Part shown: piece by piece, positions 61,263 to 64,000 of the stretch
How the letters are laid out: every line of letters starts with the position of its first letter
Numbering within the stretch: position 1 is the stretch's first letter
DNA from: Arthrobacter globiformis
GTDB lineage: Bacteria > Actinomycetota > Actinomycetes > Actinomycetales > Micrococcaceae
DNA: 64,000 bases
Reading direction: 5' to 3'
NCBI RefSeq assembly: GCF_003261175.1
Contig: NZ_QLNP01000090.1
Location: forward strand, 1 to 64,000
Made by a program: the position numbers and the translations under genes
The notes under the pieces: generated by a model
Database searches by the model: none
Seen by the model: only the letters and a program-made list of their open reading frames with translations
What the model was told of the DNA's origin: nothing

Positions 61263-62198
61263 ATGACCACGTACATCCTCAAGCGGCTGGGCCAAGGCCT
61301 GCTGACCGTGTTCCTGACGGTCTCCACGGTCTTCGTCCTGATCCGCCTCGCCCCCGGTGATCCGGCCGTATCCTACGCTGGCCCGCTGGCCACCACCGAG
61401 CAGCTGGCCAAGGTCCGCGAACAGTTCGGCCTGGACCGTCCCGTGCTGGAGCAGTACTGGATCTTCCTGCAGCAGCTGTTCACCGGCAACCTCGGCACCT
61501 CCTACTCCTTCCAGGCGCCGGCCATGCAGGTGGTGGCGGAGCGGATGCCGTACACGCTGACCCTCGCCACGGCGTCCATCCTCCTCACCGCCGTGGTGGC
61601 CATCCCGCTGGGCGTGTGGATGGCCCGCCGCCCGGACACCAACCGCGAACTCGGCGTCAACGTCCTCACCATCGCAGGGCAGTCCATGCCGGACTTCTGG
61701 ACCGGCATCATGCTTCTCACCGGCTTCGCCGTCCTGATCCCGCTGTTCCCGGCCTCCGGCTTCGCCACCTGGGGCGGGCTTGTCCTCCCCACCGTCACCA
61801 TCGCCATCCTTCAGATCGCGCTGATCTCCCGGATGGTGCGGCGGGAGATGACGTCCAACTTCGCCGCCCCCTACCTGACCGTGGCGCGGTCCAGGGGGGT
61901 GGGCAGTCCGGCGCTGACGTGGCGCTATGCCATGGGCAACTCCGCCATCCCGGTCTTCACCGCCCTGGGCACCCGTTTCGCCGCCATGCTCAACGGTGTG
62001 GTGGTGGTGGAAGTGGTGTTCGCCTGGCCCGGCGTCGGCTCCCTCATTGTCCGTGCCCTCGAAACCCGCGACTACCCCCTCATCCAGGCGACCGTCCTCC
62101 TGACGGCACTGCTGGCCGTGGCCGTCCAGCTGGTCATCGACCTCGCCTACCCGCTTCTTGATCCCCGCGTTCGTCTTGGAAAGGCGGCAGCAGCATGA
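61263..62198 (+). CDS. ABC transporter permease (DppB type)
   Basis: A 311-residue permease with six helices. The start MTTYILKRLGQGLLTVFLTVSTVFVLIRLAPGDP is diagnostic of DppB (core LIRLAPGDPA), and the ATPase-contact loop is YLTVARSRGVGSPALTWRYA. It begins three bases after the binding-protein gene and overlaps the next permease (ATGA). Confidence 0.94.
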   Translation: MTTYILKRLGQGLLTVFLTVSTVFVLIRLAPGDPAVSYAGPLATTEQLAKVREQFGLDRPVLEQYWIFLQQLFTGNLGTSYSFQAPAMQVVAERMPYTLTLATASILLTAVVAIPLGVWMARRPDTNRELGVNVLTIAGQSMPDFWTGIMLLTGFAVLIPLFPASGFATWGGLVLPTVTIAILQIALISRMVRREMTSNFAAPYLTVARSRGVGSPALTWRYAMGNSAIPVFTALGTRFAAMLNGVVVVEVVFAWPGVGSLIVRALETRDYPLIQATVLLTALLAVAVQLVIDLAYPLLDPRVRLGKAAAA

Positions 62199-63127
62199 GC
62201 CTCAGCGACACCGCAACGCCGGCGGCCTCGGCCGCACAACCGCCCCGGACACCGTCGGCCAGCGCCGTCACGAAGGAGCTCGTCGCAAAGGCCGGCGCCA
62301 CCCGCCGACGCAACGCGGCCAAGTGGAAGCTGCGCATCGGCGCCGTCTGTACGCTGATCGTGATCATTCCCATCCTGCTGGCCCAAGTGCTTCCGCTTCC
62401 TGACGCCAACCACCAGGACCTGTCCGCCCGCCGCCTGGCGCCCCTGGTGGACGGCCACCTGTTCGGCACCGACCAGCTGGGCCGCGACCTGCTCTCCCGG
62501 GTCCTGCACGGCGGCCAGGTGTCCCTGACCATCGGCATCCTGGCCGTGGTGGTCTCCGGCGCCATCGGCATCATCCTCGGTGCCGCCGCCGGCTACTTCG
62601 GCGGCTGGGTGGACACCGTGGTCTCGCGGGTCCTCGAGGCCCAGATGTCCCTGCCGCTCCTCATGATGCTGTTGCTGGTGGTGGCGCTCTTCGGCCCGTC
62701 GATCCCGGTGATCACCTTCGTCATTGCCATTGCCCAATGGCCCGAAGTGGCCAGGCTGACCCGATCCATGGTGCTCGTGGAACGGGAAAAGCCGTACGTC
62801 TCCGCGGCGCGCATCCTGGGCCTGCACCGCATCCAGATCCTCATCCAGCACATCATCCCGAACGTCATCAAGCAGGCAACCCTCGTGGTGCTGCTGCTCC
62901 TGGCCCAGGCCGTCCTGCTCGAGAGCGCCCTCAGCTTCCTCGGCGCCGGCCCCCAGCGTCCGTTTGCCACCTGGGGACGAATCATCTCCGACGGCCAGGA
63001 CTACATCACCACCTCCTGGTGGATGGTCACCCTGCCCGGCCTGGTGATCGTGCTGATGGTGGTGGGCGTGAACCTGCTGGGCGACGGCCTCCGCGACCGT
63101 CCCCGCCGCAAGAAGAAGGGTGCCTGA
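62195..63127 (+). CDS. ABC transporter permease (DppC type)
   Basis: A 310-residue permease with six helices. The N-terminal 60 residues are polar; then come FGTDQLGRDLLSRVLHGGQVSL and VEREKPYVSAARILGLHRIQILIQHIIPN (contact-loop core YVSAARILGLHRIQ), standard for DppC. It pairs with the DppB-type protein to form the channel and overlaps that gene by four bases. Confidence 0.94.
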   Translation: MSLSDTATPAASAAQPPRTPSASAVTKELVAKAGATRRRNAAKWKLRIGAVCTLIVIIPILLAQVLPLPDANHQDLSARRLAPLVDGHLFGTDQLGRDLLSRVLHGGQVSLTIGILAVVVSGAIGIILGAAAGYFGGWVDTVVSRVLEAQMSLPLLMMLLLVVALFGPSIPVITFVIAIAQWPEVARLTRSMVLVEREKPYVSAARILGLHRIQILIQHIIPNVIKQATLVVLLLLAQAVLLESALSFLGAGPQRPFATWGRIISDGQDYITTSWWMVTLPGLVIVLMVVGVNLLGDGLRDRPRRKKKGA

Positions 63128-63128
63128 C

Positions 63129-64000
63129 ATGACCGCAGAAGCAAGCCACGCTGACTCCGGCCACGCCGCCAAGGATCACACCGCCGAGCCGGCCCTGCTC
63201 GAGGTCCGCGACTTCCAGGTGGAGCTAATCACCGACGCCGGCATCATCCGGGCCGTCGATTCGGTGAACTTCAGCATCCACCGCGGCGAAACGGTCACCA
63301 TCATCGGTGAGTCCGGTTCGGGGAAATCGACGACGGCGATGGGCATCCTCCGCCTGCTCCCGGACGATCTGGCGGTGCTTTCCGGCACCGTGCTCATCGA
63401 CGGCGTGGACGTGGTGGCCGCACCCAAGGCCATCGACAAGGTCCGCGGCCGGACAGTAGCGCTCATCCCGCAGGACCCCATGACCGCGCTGAGCCCCGTG
63501 CACTCCATCGGCAGCCAGCTCTCCGAGGCCATCCGGATTGCCGGCGCCGCCTCCAAGGAGAAGGACGCGGTCCGGGCACGCGCCATCCGGCTTTTGGAAC
63601 AGGTCCATATTCCGACGCCGGAAGTGCAGCTGAAGAAGTACCCGCACCAACTCTCCGGCGGCATGCTCCAGCGCGTGCTGATCGCCATCGCCCTCGCCAG
63701 CGAACCGCAGCTCCTGGTGGCGGACGAACCCACCTCGGCGCTGGACGTCACGGTGCAGGCCGGCATCCTGGACCTCCTGCTGGAACTTCAGGAGCAGCGC
63801 GGCATCGGCATCCTGATGATCACGCACGACCTCGGCGTCGCCCGGCTCATCTCGGACCGCATCCACGTGATGAAGGACGGTTCCTTCGTGGAGTCCGGGG
63901 ACGTCCAGCAGGTCGTGGAGCAACCGGCCACGGAGTACACCCGCAACCTGCTGGCGGCCGTGCCGGTCCTGGGGCCCTGGGACGAAACCCCCGCCGGCAA
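63129..64000 (+). CDS. ABC transporter ATP-binding protein (DppD type), cut by window end
   Basis: An ATPase from the ATG at 63129, one base after the DppC stop, running past the window end (about 290 residues visible). Walker A is GESGSGKSTTA, the Q-loop is ALIPQDPMTALSP, the signature is LSGGMLQRVLIAIAL, and Walker B is LLVADEPTSALDVTVQ, with the H-loop in MITHDLG. The oligopeptide-ATPase C-terminal region starts at YTRNLLAAVPVLG. A second ATPase is usually fused or next. Confidence 0.93.
   Translation, partial: MTAEASHADSGHAAKDHTAEPALLEVRDFQVELITDAGIIRAVDSVNFSIHRGETVTIIGESGSGKSTTAMGILRLLPDDLAVLSGTVLIDGVDVVAAPKAIDKVRGRTVALIPQDPMTALSPVHSIGSQLSEAIRIAGAASKEKDAVRARAIRLLEQVHIPTPEVQLKKYPHQLSGGMLQRVLIAIALASEPQLLVADEPTSALDVTVQAGILDLLLELQEQRGIGILMITHDLGVARLISDRIHVMKDGSFVESGDVQQVVEQPATEYTRNLLAAVPVLGPWDETPAG

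Noticed and set aside
1-64000. CRISPR arrays, tRNA or rRNA genes, prophage or conjugative genes
   Set aside because: No regularly spaced repeats, cloverleaf-like sequences or phage/conjugation proteins were seen by eye; a tRNA scan would be needed for certainty.

Overview
The window is high-GC DNA whose gene families, GTG/TTG start usage and gene order point to a soil actinobacterium of the Micrococcaceae (Arthrobacter/Pseudarthrobacter type). This is inferred from protein resemblance only; there is no rRNA or tRNA in the window. It is a chromosomal stretch dominated by catabolic gene clusters, each with its own regulator, transporter and dehydrogenases. There is one decayed insertion sequence and three broken genes.

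Layout. 1-1173 is the 3' part of an aldehyde dehydrogenase. 1410-4376 (minus) holds two zinc alcohol/formaldehyde-type dehydrogenases and a conserved protein of unknown function. 4600-5280 is a transposase remnant. 5679-12611 is a GntR-associated cluster: L-2-hydroxyglutarate oxidase, GntR regulator, zinc dehydrogenase, MHS-type transporter, aldehyde dehydrogenase and an atypical SDR, followed by a frameshifted MarR gene. 13378-21062 has a rhodanese, cobalamin-dependent methionine synthase (metH) and, convergent to it, a single-chain ECF transporter coupled to a lipoprotein. 21151-30787 is a D-glucarate/galactarate utilisation locus: AEC transporter, gudD, ketoglutarate-semialdehyde dehydrogenase, kdgD, LysR regulator, TctCBA transporter and UspA. 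Both of its operons share a promoter/operator element.

30883-34568 carries small hypothetical genes and a GH13 alpha-glucan enzyme. 34511-40613 is a LacI-controlled amino-acid-type ABC importer with a Gfo/Idh/MocA dehydrogenase and a DadA-like FAD oxidase, possibly for an opine-like or N-substituted amino acid. 40877-43138 is a membrane GGDEF-EAL protein. 43807-47648 is a TetR/putrescine oxidase/APC permease locus with a clear operator. 47749-54797 contains stress-type and housekeeping genes (PNPOx-like protein, secreted protein, P450, AEC transporter, SRPBCC, VOC, PHP). 54927-64000 is a four-carbon sugar-acid locus: MFS transporter, SDR, a fused D-threonate-type kinase/PdxA2 dehydrogenase, and a divergent Dpp-type ABC transporter that runs off the window.

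The most notable items are the T-A-A-S single-polypeptide ECF transporter next to metH, the kinase-PdxA2 fusion that keeps an internal ribosome binding site and start, the element shared by the two glucarate promoters, tandem LacI-type operators downstream of a near-consensus promoter, and a TAAGCAC(N)CTTA palindrome recurring at three places.
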